Shown here in pieces: positions 49,771 to 58,947 of a stretch of 64,000 bases of DNA (position 1 is its first letter; every line of letters starts with the position of its first letter). Source of the stretch: Ulvibacterium marinum (GTDB taxonomy: Bacteria; Bacteroidota; Bacteroidia; Flavobacteriales; Flavobacteriaceae); NCBI RefSeq assembly GCF_003626755.1, contig NZ_RBCJ01000001.1, forward strand, positions 1,488,001-1,552,000. Reading direction: 5' to 3'. Under the pieces are notes generated by a model that saw only the letters and a list, made by a program, of their open reading frames with translations, ran no database searches and was not told where the DNA came from. Position numbers and translations under genes: made by a program.

Positions 49771-50970
49771 ATGAGTATATATCACGATCCTATAAGACAT
49801 TTAGAATATCTAAGACAGTCCCTTTCTCAAGATAGTAAACCAATTGGGTTTTTTATATCAGCAGGGTGTCCACTTTCTGTTCAAATGCCAGAGGGCAAAT
49901 GGCCACTAATCCCAGATGTAAAAAACTTAACACTATGGATTAATAATGAAATGAGTGCTAATGAAAAATATGTAGCGTTATTATTGGAGGTTGATAAGGC
50001 AAAAAAAGACAGAAATAATATTGAAGATATATTAAGCTTTATTAGAGGCCTTAAACAAGTATCCGTTGGGGGTAAAGTACGCGGTTTTTCTGAAAAAGAT
50101 TTGGAGAGTCTAGAAAGTGAAGTTTGTAAACAAATTGTAAGGAAAATAAATGTTGAGTTACCTAACAATCAAACACCTTATCATAAGCTCAGCAAATGGA
50201 TTAGTTCAATAGATAGGGAAATACCTATTGATATATTTACAACAAACTATGATTTATTACTTGAAGATTCTTTAGAGTCTCTGGAGATTCCATATTTCGA
50301 CGGTTTCGTTGGATCAAAAAAGTCTTTTTTTGATTTAAGAGCTGTGGAAAACAATTTGATACCTATTCATTGGACTAGACTTTGGAAAATTCATGGTTCC
50401 ATAAATTGGTATCAAGAAGAAATTCAAGAACAAAAAAAAATCTATAGATCCTCCGAAATAAAAGAGGATGCTTCTCATCTCATTTATCCATCGCATTTAA
50501 AATATGAGCAAAGCAGAAAGATGCCTTATTTGGCACTTATAGACCAATTAAACAGGTTCATAAGACAAAAATCCTCATTGCTTGTCCTTTCTGGATATTC
50601 TTTTAACGATGAACATTTAAATGATACCATTATCAATGCTCTAAAAGCAAACCCTTCTGCAATGGTATTAGCATTGATGCATGACTCATACTTTATTAAG
50701 GACGGTATTGAAAGATATCCAAAAGCAAATAAACTCGCACTTGATAGACATAATCTTAATGTTTGGGCTTTTGACAAAGCAATTATTGGCACGAATTACG
50801 GAGAATGGAAAAAGCAAAAAGAAACTGAGGATAAGGATTTATTGCGATTCATAACAATGGAAGAAGAAATTCTTCAAATTAGACTAGGCGATTTTGCCAC
50901 TTTTACTGATTTCTTAAAAATGTTGATTGGGAATATTTCAGAAACCAATAAAGACTCAAAGGATGATTAA
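49771..50970 (+). CDS. SIR2-domain protein, effector half of a SIR2-HerA defence pair
   Basis: A 399-aa protein with the SIR2_2-type NAD-binding fold: GFFISAGCPLSVQMP near residues 27-41, FTTNYDLLLEDSLE near 154 (the NYD motif), the catalytic His in LWKIHGSINWYQ near 205 and VLSGYSFNDEHLNDTII near 268. SIR2 proteins in phage defence typically cleave NAD+ when activated. The stop overlaps the start of the next gene, a HerA-type ATPase, by 8 bp, the usual sign of a two-protein complex. SIR2-HerA pairs are known antiphage systems. The region is clearly more A+T-rich than the tra genes. Confidence 0.9.
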   Translation: MSIYHDPIRHLEYLRQSLSQDSKPIGFFISAGCPLSVQMPEGKWPLIPDVKNLTLWINNEMSANEKYVALLLEVDKAKKDRNNIEDILSFIRGLKQVSVGGKVRGFSEKDLESLESEVCKQIVRKINVELPNNQTPYHKLSKWISSIDREIPIDIFTTNYDLLLEDSLESLEIPYFDGFVGSKKSFFDLRAVENNLIPIHWTRLWKIHGSINWYQEEIQEQKKIYRSSEIKEDASHLIYPSHLKYEQSRKMPYLALIDQLNRFIRQKSSLLVLSGYSFNDEHLNDTIINALKANPSAMVLALMHDSYFIKDGIERYPKANKLALDRHNLNVWAFDKAIIGTNYGEWKKQKETEDKDLLRFITMEEEILQIRLGDFATFTDFLKMLIGNISETNKDSKDD

Positions 50971-53071
50971 TGAAGAAACATTTTTAGGAAGTGTTCAAGA
51001 TGTTAATGGTACAACGGTTAGCGTTTCCTTATCTAAAGAATCATTAACTGGTTTCGTTTATATTGATGGTCAAGGTTATAGAATTGGACAAATCGGAAGT
51101 TTCATAAGGATACCAATAGGTTTTACTGATTTGTTTGGAATAATTAGTCAAGTAGGTGCGAGTTCAATTCCAGAAAACAAGACTGAGAATCAACCTAATG
51201 GGAATAGATGGATGACAATTCAATTGATCGGTGAAGGTCAACGCACAGGTATGTTTCAACGCGGAATTTCCCAGTATCCAACAATTGGTGATGAAGTACA
51301 CTTAATTTCAGAAAAAGAATTAGAACGGATATATGGTCAACCTAATAAGCCTTATTTTGTTAAATTAGGACATATTGCCAATGCTGAGTCTATACCTGCT
51401 TTAATTGATGTTAATAAACTTGTTACTAGACATTCTGCTATTCTCGGTACAACCGGCTCGGGTAAATCAACCACAGTTGCAAGTATTTTAAACGCATTGT
51501 CGAATGACAAAAATTATCCCTCGGCTCGGATACTTATTTTGGATATTCATGGTGAGTACTCTCAGGCCTTGCATGATAGAGCTGAAATTTTCAAAATAGG
51601 AGCTAATAAAACTGCAAAATACAAGGAAAATGAGTTGTATATCCCTTTTTGGGCCTTGAATTTTAATGAGTTATGTGAGATGAGTTTTGGTGAATTTAAT
51701 AATGAGAAGGACCGCAATATCATTCTTGAAAGAATTCAAAAATACAAGGAGAGTAGTTTAAAAAACTATCCAAAGAACGGTGCTAATATTGACGCACTGA
51801 GTGTAGATTCTCCTATTCCTTTTAATCTCAATAAGTTGTGGTATCAACTTTATCTTGAAACATTCGGAACTTATTATAAGAGTAATAGTGGAAAGCCTTA
51901 CGATAATCTTGCTTACGAAGTAGATTCAAATGGTAAAGAATTAGTGGGCGATGCTGAAAATGGCATTCCACCAATTTTCAAAAACCCAAAAAATGATGCT
52001 GGTGACCCAGAAAAAATCAACTATCTGCCATCATCCTTAAATATTGGAAAACAATTGTCTCTCTTAGGTTCCAAATTGAGGATACCTCGGTATGATTTTA
52101 TTTTTAAACCAGGTGAATGGTCTCCCGAGGAAGATGGTAAAGTATCAAAAGATTTAGATAGTCTATTGGAAAGTTGGATTGGCTGTTCAAAACCAATAAC
52201 AATTATTGATTTATCTGGCGTTCCTAATGATATTTTAAATACAATAATTGGGGTGGTTCTAAGAATCCTTTATGAGGCCTTATTTTGGGCGCGTGATTTA
52301 GCCCAAGGTGGTCGTCATCGACCATTACTACTAGTGATGGAAGAAGCTCATATATACTTAAATGATTTGTTTAAAGGTATTGCTTCACGAACTGTTCAGC
52401 GAATTGTCAAGGAAGGTAGAAAATATGGAATTGGAGCAATGATTGTTAGCCAGCGTCCTTCAGAAATAAATTCAACAATCCTTTCCCAATGTGGAACATT
52501 TTTTGCATTACGATTAACAAATGCAACCGACAGAGGACATATTACAGCGGCATTGCCTGATAATCTAGATGGATTGACAAATATGCTTCCAATACTGAGA
52601 ACTGGAGAAGCAATCATACTTGGAGAAGCCGTAAAACTTCCAATGCGTACTTTAATTCAAGCACCCCCAAAGGATAAAAGGCCTGATAGTCAAGACCCTA
52701 TTATTTATGAAGATACTCCTAATCCAGTTGAAGATTCTCAGCACACAGGTGGCTGGGGTATTCCTATGGAAGAACATCCGGTATACGAAGAATTAGCTGA
52801 AACTTGGAGGGCTCAAAACCCTCATATTGAAAGACTTATAAATAACTTAAATCAAAAAATTATGGAAAGAAAAAGTGTGTCATCATCCAACATTCAATCT
52901 ATAGGCTATGATTCAAGTAGCGAAACATTAGAGGTTGAATTTCTTAACGGAGGTATCTATCAATACTTTGATATTCCTGAGCAGGTCTTTGAAAAGTTGA
53001 TGGGAGCAGGTTCGCATGGGAAATATCTAGCGAATAACATAAAAGGGAAATATCGTTATTCGAAAGTTTAA
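50963..53071 (+). CDS. HerA-type ATPase with C-terminal KTSC domain, partner of SIR2
   Basis: The start at 50963 (MINEETFLG) overlaps the SIR2 stop by 8 bp; an ATG at 50927 would add 12 residues and overlap 44 bp. The 702-aa protein has a HAS-barrel-like N-terminus, Walker A AILGTTGSGKSTTVASIL near 160-176, Walker B LLLVMEEAHIYLND near 455, a sensor region with VSQRPSEINSTILSQC and the C-terminal Arg-finger area. This is the hexameric HerA helicase/translocase fold. Residues about 640-700 are an extra KTSC domain: IQSIGYDSSSETLEVEFLNG then YFDIPEQVF and SHGKYLANNIKGKYRY. KTSC domains are usually small stand-alone or fused to other proteins. In SIR2-HerA systems HerA forms the scaffold for the SIR2 effector. 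Confidence 0.9.
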   Translation: MINEETFLGSVQDVNGTTVSVSLSKESLTGFVYIDGQGYRIGQIGSFIRIPIGFTDLFGIISQVGASSIPENKTENQPNGNRWMTIQLIGEGQRTGMFQRGISQYPTIGDEVHLISEKELERIYGQPNKPYFVKLGHIANAESIPALIDVNKLVTRHSAILGTTGSGKSTTVASILNALSNDKNYPSARILILDIHGEYSQALHDRAEIFKIGANKTAKYKENELYIPFWALNFNELCEMSFGEFNNEKDRNIILERIQKYKESSLKNYPKNGANIDALSVDSPIPFNLNKLWYQLYLETFGTYYKSNSGKPYDNLAYEVDSNGKELVGDAENGIPPIFKNPKNDAGDPEKINYLPSSLNIGKQLSLLGSKLRIPRYDFIFKPGEWSPEEDGKVSKDLDSLLESWIGCSKPITIIDLSGVPNDILNTIIGVVLRILYEALFWARDLAQGGRHRPLLLVMEEAHIYLNDLFKGIASRTVQRIVKEGRKYGIGAMIVSQRPSEINSTILSQCGTFFALRLTNATDRGHITAALPDNLDGLTNMLPILRTGEAIILGEAVKLPMRTLIQAPPKDKRPDSQDPIIYEDTPNPVEDSQHTGGWGIPMEEHPVYEELAETWRAQNPHIERLINNLNQKIMERKSVSSSNIQSIGYDSSSETLEVEFLNGGIYQYFDIPEQVFEKLMGAGSHGKYLANNIKGKYRYSKV

Positions 53072-53211
53072 AATTTCGTTTATAAAAATTAATTTCATGC
53101 ATTGGTCCCAGTTTGCAGCTGGTGGACAAAAAGTAAGTATATTGTTTAAAAGGAAATATACTTGCTAATACATATTTATGATTATTGTGAAGCATTTAAA
53201 ATAAACAGAAT

Positions 53212-54483
53212 ATGAACGAGATTATTTGCCCTAATTGTAAAAAAGCTTTCAAAGTTGATAAAGCCGGATTTGCTGATATACTTAAACAAGTTCGCGACCA
53301 TCAATTTGAGGAAGAATTAACTAGCCGACTAGCACTTGCAGAGAAGGAAAAAGAAAGTGCAGTTCAACTGGCGAAGGCCAACTTAAAAAACTCGTTGCAA
53401 GAAGAGCTAGCAAAGAAAGACAAAGAACTAACCGAATTAAAAGCTAAAAGTGATTCTGAACTTGCTGAGAAACTAGCAAGAAAAGAAACAGAAATCGCCG
53501 AAATGAAATCTCAAATAGAAAATGCAGAAGTTCAAAAAAAATTGGAAGTTATTGAAGCGACCAAAATAATCGAAAAAGAACGTGATGAACTCTCAAATAA
53601 TTTGAAGAACAAGGAAACAGAAAGGCAACTATTCGAAAAATCAATAAATGAAAAGTTTAATGATAAAATCAAAGCAAAAGACGAAGTTCTTAAGATGAAG
53701 GATGATGAAATTGCTCGTTTGAAAGACTTTAAGCAGAAGCTTTCCACAAAAATGATTGGCGAAACATTAGAACAACATTGTGAAGCTGAATTCAACAAAC
53801 TTCGAGCAACGGCTTTTCAAAATGCTTATTTTGAAAAAGATAACGATTCAAGAGCTGGAAACAAAGGTGATTTTATCTATAAAGAAACTGACGGAGCAGG
53901 TAATGAAATCATTTCAATAATGTTCGAAATGAAAAACGAGAATGATGAGACTGCTACAAAAAGGAAGAATGAAGACTTTTTTGCAAAACTTGATAAAGAT
54001 CGATTAGAAAAGAAATGTGAATATGCAGTTCTTGTCTCTTTACTTGAATCAGAAAATGAACTATATAACACAGGAATAGTAGATGTATCATATAAATTCA
54101 ATAAAATGTACGTAGTGCGACCTCAATTTTTCATTCCAATTATCACACTACTGCGAAATGCGGCAATGAACTCAATGCAATACAAAGCAGAATTAAATCT
54201 GATTAGAAATCAAAACGTAGACATTACAAATTTTGAGGAAAAAATAAACGCGTTTAAGGAGGGTTTTGCGAGAAATTATGATTTAGCTAGTCGAAAATTT
54301 AAAACTGCTATTGATGAAATAGACAAAACAATTATTCATCTACAAAAAACAAAAGATGCATTATTGTCTTCGGAAAATAATTTACGATTGGCTAACAATA
54401 AAGCAAGTGATTTGACTATTAAGAAGCTTACTCATGGAAATCCTACAATGAAAGCAAAGTTTGATGATCTTAATGAAAAATAG
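53212..54483 (+). CDS. DUF2130 protein, predicted PD-(D/E)XK-type nuclease with coiled coil
   Basis: A 423-aa protein. The N-terminus has a half zinc-ribbon ([10 protein letters not shown], one CxxC), then a long charged coiled coil from about 25 to 170 ([38 protein letters not shown]). The C-terminal DUF2130 domain (about 175-335) begins [17 protein letters not shown] and contains [12 protein letters not shown] and [15 protein letters not shown], a D...E-x-K arrangement of a restriction-endonuclease-like fold, then [17 protein letters not shown]. The layout resembles RmuC-like proteins. It lies 140 bp after HerA on the same strand. Confidence 0.85.
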   Translation: MNEIICPNCKKAFKVDKAGFADILKQVRDHQFEEELTSRLALAEKEKESAVQLAKANLKNSLQEELAKKDKELTELKAKSDSELAEKLARKETEIAEMKSQIENAEVQKKLEVIEATKIIEKERDELSNNLKNKETERQLFEKSINEKFNDKIKAKDEVLKMKDDEIARLKDFKQKLSTKMIGETLEQHCEAEFNKLRATAFQNAYFEKDNDSRAGNKGDFIYKETDGAGNEIISIMFEMKNENDETATKRKNEDFFAKLDKDRLEKKCEYAVLVSLLESENELYNTGIVDVSYKFNKMYVVRPQFFIPIITLLRNAAMNSMQYKAELNLIRNQNVDITNFEEKINAFKEGFARNYDLASRKFKTAIDEIDKTIIHLQKTKDALLSSENNLRLANNKASDLTIKKLTHGNPTMKAKFDDLNEK

Positions 54484-54564
54484 AGTATGAAAGATATAGG
54501 TCAATCCCCTAAAGTTCAAGGAAAGGAAATCTTGACATATGTGCCGAACAGTTAGCTACAATTT

Positions 54565-55563
54565 ATGAGCAAACCTGATAAAATCAAAATAACTGCTGAA
54601 AATTGGGCTTCACTAAAACTTGATTTAGCAGATAAGTTGCTTAAAGCTTCTCTTACAAATGATAAGGTTAAAAAAGCGGTTGAACCATATGAAACAATAT
54701 ATCACTATACAAGTTTTGAGGGATTAATTGGGATTTTGGAATCACAGAATTTGTATGCCACTAATATAAATTTTCTAAATGACAGAAAAGAACTAAAACA
54801 TGGAATAGGCCTTATACAAGGAGTCTTAAATAGCTTTGAGACTAAAAAAGAAAGCGAGAAAATTATTGAGTTTTTAAGGAGTAATTTAAGCAAGATATCT
54901 GAAACAGATCGATATGTTACATGTTTTTCAAGAAATGGGGATTTATTAAGTCAATGGCGTTCTTATGGAAATAATGGCAAGGGAGTTGCTATTGGGTTTT
55001 GCCCTTTCCATATTGAGGAATCCATATACGATTGGGTTGATTGTATGAATATCATGTACAATGAATTAGAACAGATAGAAGTTTTAGAAGAATACATCAA
55101 AATAAGTCTTGATTATTTTAATGGGTATAAGGAATTGCTTGATTGGGAAGGTTTCGATTACGATTATCTTGTTGCCGACACCCTTATTTATTTTCTTGAA
55201 GCTATAATAGCAAACTTCAAACATCCTAGTTTTAGGGAAGAAGAAGAGTTTAGAATTGAATATCGTTTTGATGGAAACATTAACAAACAAAAAAAGAAAA
55301 TTCTATATTTTAGAAATTCCAATAATCTTATCGTTCCTTATATCAAGCTAATATCAAGGTTTAAAAAAGAGCGGAAAAAAGGAATTAACAACTCAAAAGT
55401 AATGAAGCATACTGAAAATAATTTGAAATTACCAATTAAGGAAATAATATTGGGTCCGTCATTAGATTTTGAATTAAACAAAATTGGATTAGGCAAACTA
55501 CTATTGAAAACAGGATACGAGCATATAGAAATTAAGGACTCTAAAATACCTTATAGAATTTAA
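54565..55563 (+). CDS. DUF2971 protein
   Basis: A 332-aa soluble protein. The DUF2971 signature YHYTSFEGLIGILESQNLYA (residues about 47-66), then INFLNDRKELKHGIGLIQGV and VTCFSRNGDLLSQWRSYGNN with GVAIGFCPF, is complete. DUF2971 proteins often lie in phage-defence islands, with an ADP-ribosyltransferase-like layout suggested; no biochemical role is settled. A basic region KKKILYFRNSN and KKERKKGINNSK in the C-terminal third may bind nucleic acid. It follows DUF2130 by 81 bp. Confidence 0.85.
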   Translation: MSKPDKIKITAENWASLKLDLADKLLKASLTNDKVKKAVEPYETIYHYTSFEGLIGILESQNLYATNINFLNDRKELKHGIGLIQGVLNSFETKKESEKIIEFLRSNLSKISETDRYVTCFSRNGDLLSQWRSYGNNGKGVAIGFCPFHIEESIYDWVDCMNIMYNELEQIEVLEEYIKISLDYFNGYKELLDWEGFDYDYLVADTLIYFLEAIIANFKHPSFREEEEFRIEYRFDGNINKQKKKILYFRNSNNLIVPYIKLISRFKKERKKGINNSKVMKHTENNLKLPIKEIILGPSLDFELNKIGLGKLLLKTGYEHIEIKDSKIPYRI

Positions 55564-55613
55564 AATTTAGTTGATTGGAGGTATAATATCAGTTTGGTAA
55601 AGTCAAAAAAGCG

Positions 55614-55889
55614 ATGAGATTGAAAGATATTAATATAGAATTATTAGAACTCAAGAGCTCTTTCCTAAATCAAAAGGATTGGAAATACGCTAGAAAGGCG
55701 TATGAGATGCTCAATGAGTTTGAAGATGAGTACAGAAATGAACACTTTGAATTTGCAGGGTATTCTGAAAACTTGGTCAGAATTAAGAATAGTATTTTAA
55801 TGGTCGATAGAGAGAATGGAGAAACTCAATTTATCCACGGAATTAGCTCTATGATCGATATAATAACCAGAGGATTAAATTCTAGGTAA
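55614..55889 (+). CDS. Small hypothetical protein at the end of the defence block
   Basis: A 91-aa protein, helical and mostly charged: MRLKDINIELLELKSSFLNQ, DWKYARKAYEMLNEFEDEYR and ISSMIDIITRGLNSR. I do not recognise a family. It begins 50 bp after the DUF2971 stop, is the last frame before the right-hand terminator and could be an antitoxin-like or regulatory partner; this is inference from position and size only. Confidence 0.5.
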   Translation: MRLKDINIELLELKSSFLNQKDWKYARKAYEMLNEFEDEYRNEHFEFAGYSENLVRIKNSILMVDRENGETQFIHGISSMIDIITRGLNSR

Positions 55890-55918
55890 CTTCATCAGAG
55901 TTTAACTAATCCAATAGA

Positions 55919-55950
55919 CTCTTTACAAATTGCAGCTTTTGTCAAGAGTT
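55919..55950 (+). terminator. Terminator-like hairpin closing the defence block; right copy of bracketing repeat
   Basis: CTCTTTACAA and TTGTCAAGAG (one mismatch) with a 10-base loop, preceded by GA and followed by TTCTCC. The arms, loop length and loop-edge sequence match the mob terminator at 48717-48751. It lies 30 bp after the last small gene. Confidence 0.8.
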
Positions 55951-56064
55951 CTCCGACAAGTAAAAACGGCAGTAACTTCTACTTTAGCTTGATATTAGAA
56001 TTAAATAAGAAGTAAGTCAAGGTCAATGGTATCGCGATTCCCCAAAACGTCCAGTATCTCAACC

Positions 56065-56514
56065 TTAATAGATTTCAAGTGTTCTTGATGACCTAGGCCG
56101 CTCCATAAGAAAGAAAAAGAACGTCCCTAAAAAATACATGACGACATCAAGTCCGTCACTTGTATATCTAGGGTTGTATTTCGGAAGTATATATTCAAAA
56201 TAGTTACAGAAGACAAAGGTTAAAACTAGCTGGAGCGCCAAGGGAATATAAATCGCTGCATTCGACTTCACATAGCGAACTACGTATTGGCAGATTTTAA
56301 GGACAATTGGCATACAGACCAAATCATTGAAATAATTATTCAACAGTTTGGGAACGTAAAAATCAGTAAGCTGGTAAAAATATAAGCTAACCGCCAGCAC
56401 ACAGCAAATAGGAAAGTAAAAACTTTTAACCCACTGAAAGGCTATCGAACGGTATGTCAAGAGGGTGTTGATGGTGTTACTGCTTATTAATTTTTCAGGC
56501 TGCAATATATCCAA
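56065..56514 (-). CDS. Polytopic membrane protein, 'magnesium citrate secondary transporter'-like family
   Basis: A 149-aa membrane protein with four hydrophobic spans (FYFPICCVLAVSLYFYQL; PIVLKICQYVVRYV; IYIPLALQLVLTFVFCNYFE; DVVMYFLGTFFFFLMER). The order NNYFNDLVCMPIVLKI, FEYILPKYNPRYTSDGLDVV recalls a Bacteroidetes family that databases often name 'magnesium citrate secondary transporter' without biochemical support; VanZ-like is an alternative. It overlaps the upstream zinc-ribbon gene by 20 bp, so the two are co-translated. Confidence 0.65.
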   Translation of the reverse strand: MDILQPEKLISSNTINTLLTYRSIAFQWVKSFYFPICCVLAVSLYFYQLTDFYVPKLLNNYFNDLVCMPIVLKICQYVVRYVKSNAAIYIPLALQLVLTFVFCNYFEYILPKYNPRYTSDGLDVVMYFLGTFFFFLMERPRSSRTLEIY

Positions 56515-56806
56515 ATAACAGGGCGAAAAACGAACCTATCGCCAATACAATAACCCAAATAGAGTAGAAAAATATGGCTATGCTTCTTAAGACAATATTG
56601 GGGTGGGTTTTGGCTTTTTCAAAGAACACGGTCACCTTATTCGGCTCTTTTTGTTTTTCCATACGTTCCTTTTTCAACGCTTTATTTTCACGCTCAATTT
56701 TTCGCTCCAAAAGGATATTGACAATCTCTCCGCATTCTTGACAGTAATCCTTGTTAAGATTAACGGTACCGCAGTTTTGACAGGTTCTATAGGTTTTGTT
56801 TCCCAT
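56495..56806 (-). CDS. Zinc-ribbon membrane protein
   Basis: A 103-aa protein. An N-terminal zinc ribbon CQNCGTVNLNKDYCQECGEI (residues about 9-28, two CxxC pairs) is followed by a charged helix (ERKIERENKALKKERMEKQK) and a C-terminal hydrophobic hairpin (AIFFYSIWVIVLAIGSFFAL). Zinc-ribbon plus membrane tail proteins of this size are usual in Bacteroidetes; function unknown. It is followed by an overlapping membrane protein gene, suggesting a joint role at the inner membrane. Confidence 0.75.
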   Translation of the reverse strand: MGNKTYRTCQNCGTVNLNKDYCQECGEIVNILLERKIERENKALKKERMEKQKEPNKVTVFFEKAKTHPNIVLRSIAIFFYSIWVIVLAIGSFFALLFGYIAA

Positions 56807-56967
56807 GAGATATAAAGCTTAGAGAAAATTAAGGAATTAAACCCTGGTATTGTATTAAATACCAATTTAAAAATAACGCTATCGCTATATTGAACTGTAT
56901 AGTTATACCATTTTAAAACGATGGGAATTTTAGTATCTTCCCTCAAAGTTCAAATAAGGAATAAATT

Positions 56968-57252
56968 ATGAATCGGGCAACTAAGAATATCGTTGAACAA
57001 TTTCTAAACCTATTTGAAGAGGTTTTCAACAAAGGTTTGGAACACTCGAAAGAAATGATGGGGATTTATATTGATACTGAAGAGCAAGAAAGAAATTCAA
57101 TAAAAATGGGTTTGTAGCTTGAAGAAACAATTGCGGATAACGGTACATTCTTAAATCCCAAAGTTGAGGATGACACAGAGGATTGGGGTAATAGAGGAGC
57201 TCTATTAGAAAAATACAGGGAACTTAAGAAGTTATTGAATACTCAAGTCTAA
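56968..57252 (+). pseudogene. 94-codon frame interrupted by an in-frame TAG
   Basis: The ATG at 56968 opens MNRATKNIVEQFLNLFEEVF with good coding character, running to a TAG at 57115-57117 (codon 50). The same frame then stays open for 44 more codons (LEETIADNGTFLNPKVEDD to KYRELKKLLNTQV) to a TAA at 57250. Continuity of helical, acidic coding on both sides suggests a single gene of 94 codons cut by a point mutation from CAG or similar. The 216 bases between it and the next gene hold only short remnants and a terminator. Confidence 0.55.
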
Positions 57253-57432
57253 CAAAGTTTAATTAAAGGATACTTTATGAAAAAATTCACATTACTGTCT
57301 ATAAGGGCACATCACTTTACTTCTGCCATCTCTTAGTAAGATGGTGATAAGTGAGCCTTTTAGATTATAAATTTAAATCATATACACTGAATATATAAAT
57401 AGAGCAAGTTTTTATGATAAAGCAAAAAAAAA

Positions 57433-57451
57433 CCCGCCAATTTACGGCGGG
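57433..57451 (-). terminator. Rho-independent terminator of the general stress gene
   Basis: On the minus strand CCCGCC and GGCGGG pair around a seven-base loop and are followed by nine or more Ts. It lies 18 bp beyond the stop of the minus-strand stress-protein gene. Confidence 0.9.
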
Positions 57452-57468
57452 ATAATTTTATACAGTTT

Positions 57469-57999
57469 TTACACTTGGGTGTAACCGTTATGAATGTCAC
57501 GGCCGTACTTTGAAACAAGTACAACATCGTTCCTATCCTTCGGTTCCACAGATATGATAATATGGCCTTTATCCATTGCGTTCTTATATTCCGTCGTAGC
57601 TGAATCGGAAAGCCCCGCCTTGGTCAATGCTCCTATTATCGCTCCGGTCGCTCCACCCGCGCCTGCACCTGCCAGGGCAGCTGCAATCGGTCCGGCTACC
57701 GCTATTCCCAGCCCTGGAATCACAATAGAACTACCAATGGCCAACAAAGCACCTGCAACAGCACCAACAGTTCCACCGATTGCGCTTCCAGTCCCTGCAC
57801 CCTTCAATGCTTCCTCACCAGTATTGCTAATATGCTCGTTTGTCGCATAGAAACGTTGCTTCGTATCTTCTGACATGATAACGGTAATATCATCGGTACT
57901 GTAACCTGTCTTGACCAAAAAGTCATAATAGTCGTTCGCACTCTCAGCGGTATCAAAAACCTTATCGATTCTCTCGTCCTTAAATCTGTATTCTTCCAT
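57469..57999 (-). CDS. General stress protein, YflT-like domain with glycine-zipper
   Basis: A 176-aa protein. The N-terminal part (KVFDTAESANDYYDFLVKTG then YSTDDITVIMSEDT) matches the YflT/general-stress 17M-type domain. The centre (about residues 75-135) is an Ala/Gly-rich glycine-zipper (GAGTGSAIGGTVGAVAGALL; GPIAAALAGAGAGGATGAII), likely membrane-interacting. The C-terminus HIIISVEPKDRNDVV ends the domain. A classic stand-alone stress gene with its own terminator; it opens the second stress-cargo segment. Confidence 0.85.
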   Translation of the reverse strand: MEEYRFKDERIDKVFDTAESANDYYDFLVKTGYSTDDITVIMSEDTKQRFYATNEHISNTGEEALKGAGTGSAIGGTVGAVAGALLAIGSSIVIPGLGIAVAGPIAAALAGAGAGGATGAIIGALTKAGLSDSATTEYKNAMDKGHIIISVEPKDRNDVVLVSKYGRDIHNGYTQV

Positions 58000-58143
58000 A
58001 ATATAGTTGTTAGATTAATAAAATCAAATCTAACCATCGTTTTCATTAATCGTTCCCCCATTTGCACCAATTGTTAACCCAATCGCTATTTATTTATAAA
58101 CACATATCAAAACTACCTATATTGTGCACAACTAAGTGACACT

Positions 58144-58947
58144 ATGATAATAAAGAGGTTGTATAAATATGTGCTTAAAAGTTCTCGGGGCATTTCGCAT
58201 TCGGAGGTAAATGTGGACTTATCGGGATTTCGACACGATCGATGTGTATGTATCGTTGATGAATCAGGTAAGGTCATTACCGGAAGAGAGTTGCCGGAAC
58301 TGGTAAAGTTGAAGTCCGGAGTAGTTCGCGACCGGCTAGCGATAGAAACTAAAATGGGGGAAACCATTGACTTCGGACTGCCGAAAAATAATAATTTCGT
58401 TGACTATAAACTATTCAAGAACCAGGTCTCGGGCTGTTGTTTTGATGACGCAGCCAATCATTGGTTATCTGAATTGCTTCATGGCAATTACCGTTTTGTA
58501 TATCTCAACGGTAAATTTAATTCCGTCTCGAAAAAACGTGGAGGAAGGGAGGGGGATATCAAGGCCTTCGCCGATTCTGCGCCCATACATTTAATCAATT
58601 TGAAAACACTCAATTATCTGAACAGTAAATTAACTTCTAATGTGAGCGCCCGCAACTTCCGGCCCAATATAATCGTGGATGGTCATGAACCCTTTGAAGA
58701 GGACAAATGGGAATACTTGGAGATCGATGGACTAAAGTTCCGTGTGCAGGAACGTACAGGTCGATGTGTTTTTACAACTATTGATCCGGAAACTGCCAAA
58801 AAAGATAGGACAATGCAGCCCCTTGCAACATTAGCCAAAGTCCGACTGTCGATGGGACAGCGTCCGACAATGGGTGTCGGTCTGGTTCCATTGGAGTCCG
58901 GCGAGATCGCCGTGGGGAATTCGGTCGTTATAACATCAAATGCCTAA
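58144..58947 (+). CDS. MOSC-domain protein
   Basis: A 267-aa soluble protein. N-terminal MOSC beta-barrel (residues about 1-110, IIKRLYKYVLKSSRGISHSE and FRHDRCVCIVDESGKVITGR), then the MOSC domain with SARNFRPNIIVDGHEPFEED (about 175) and the conserved Cys208 in RTGRCVFTTIDPET. MOSC proteins bind the molybdenum cofactor or move sulfur to substrates such as N-hydroxylated compounds. The stop overlaps the start of the following FAD/NAD(P)-binding gene by 8 bp, implying that the two work as a pair, for example an electron-donating flavoprotein with a Mo enzyme. Confidence 0.9.
   Translation: MIIKRLYKYVLKSSRGISHSEVNVDLSGFRHDRCVCIVDESGKVITGRELPELVKLKSGVVRDRLAIETKMGETIDFGLPKNNNFVDYKLFKNQVSGCCFDDAANHWLSELLHGNYRFVYLNGKFNSVSKKRGGREGDIKAFADSAPIHLINLKTLNYLNSKLTSNVSARNFRPNIIVDGHEPFEEDKWEYLEIDGLKFRVQERTGRCVFTTIDPETAKKDRTMQPLATLAKVRLSMGQRPTMGVGLVPLESGEIAVGNSVVITSNA

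Noticed and set aside
57277-57336. 19-codon frame after the interrupted 94-codon gene
   Set aside because: It is very short, has no following coding sequence and lacks a family; probably a remnant or chance frame.
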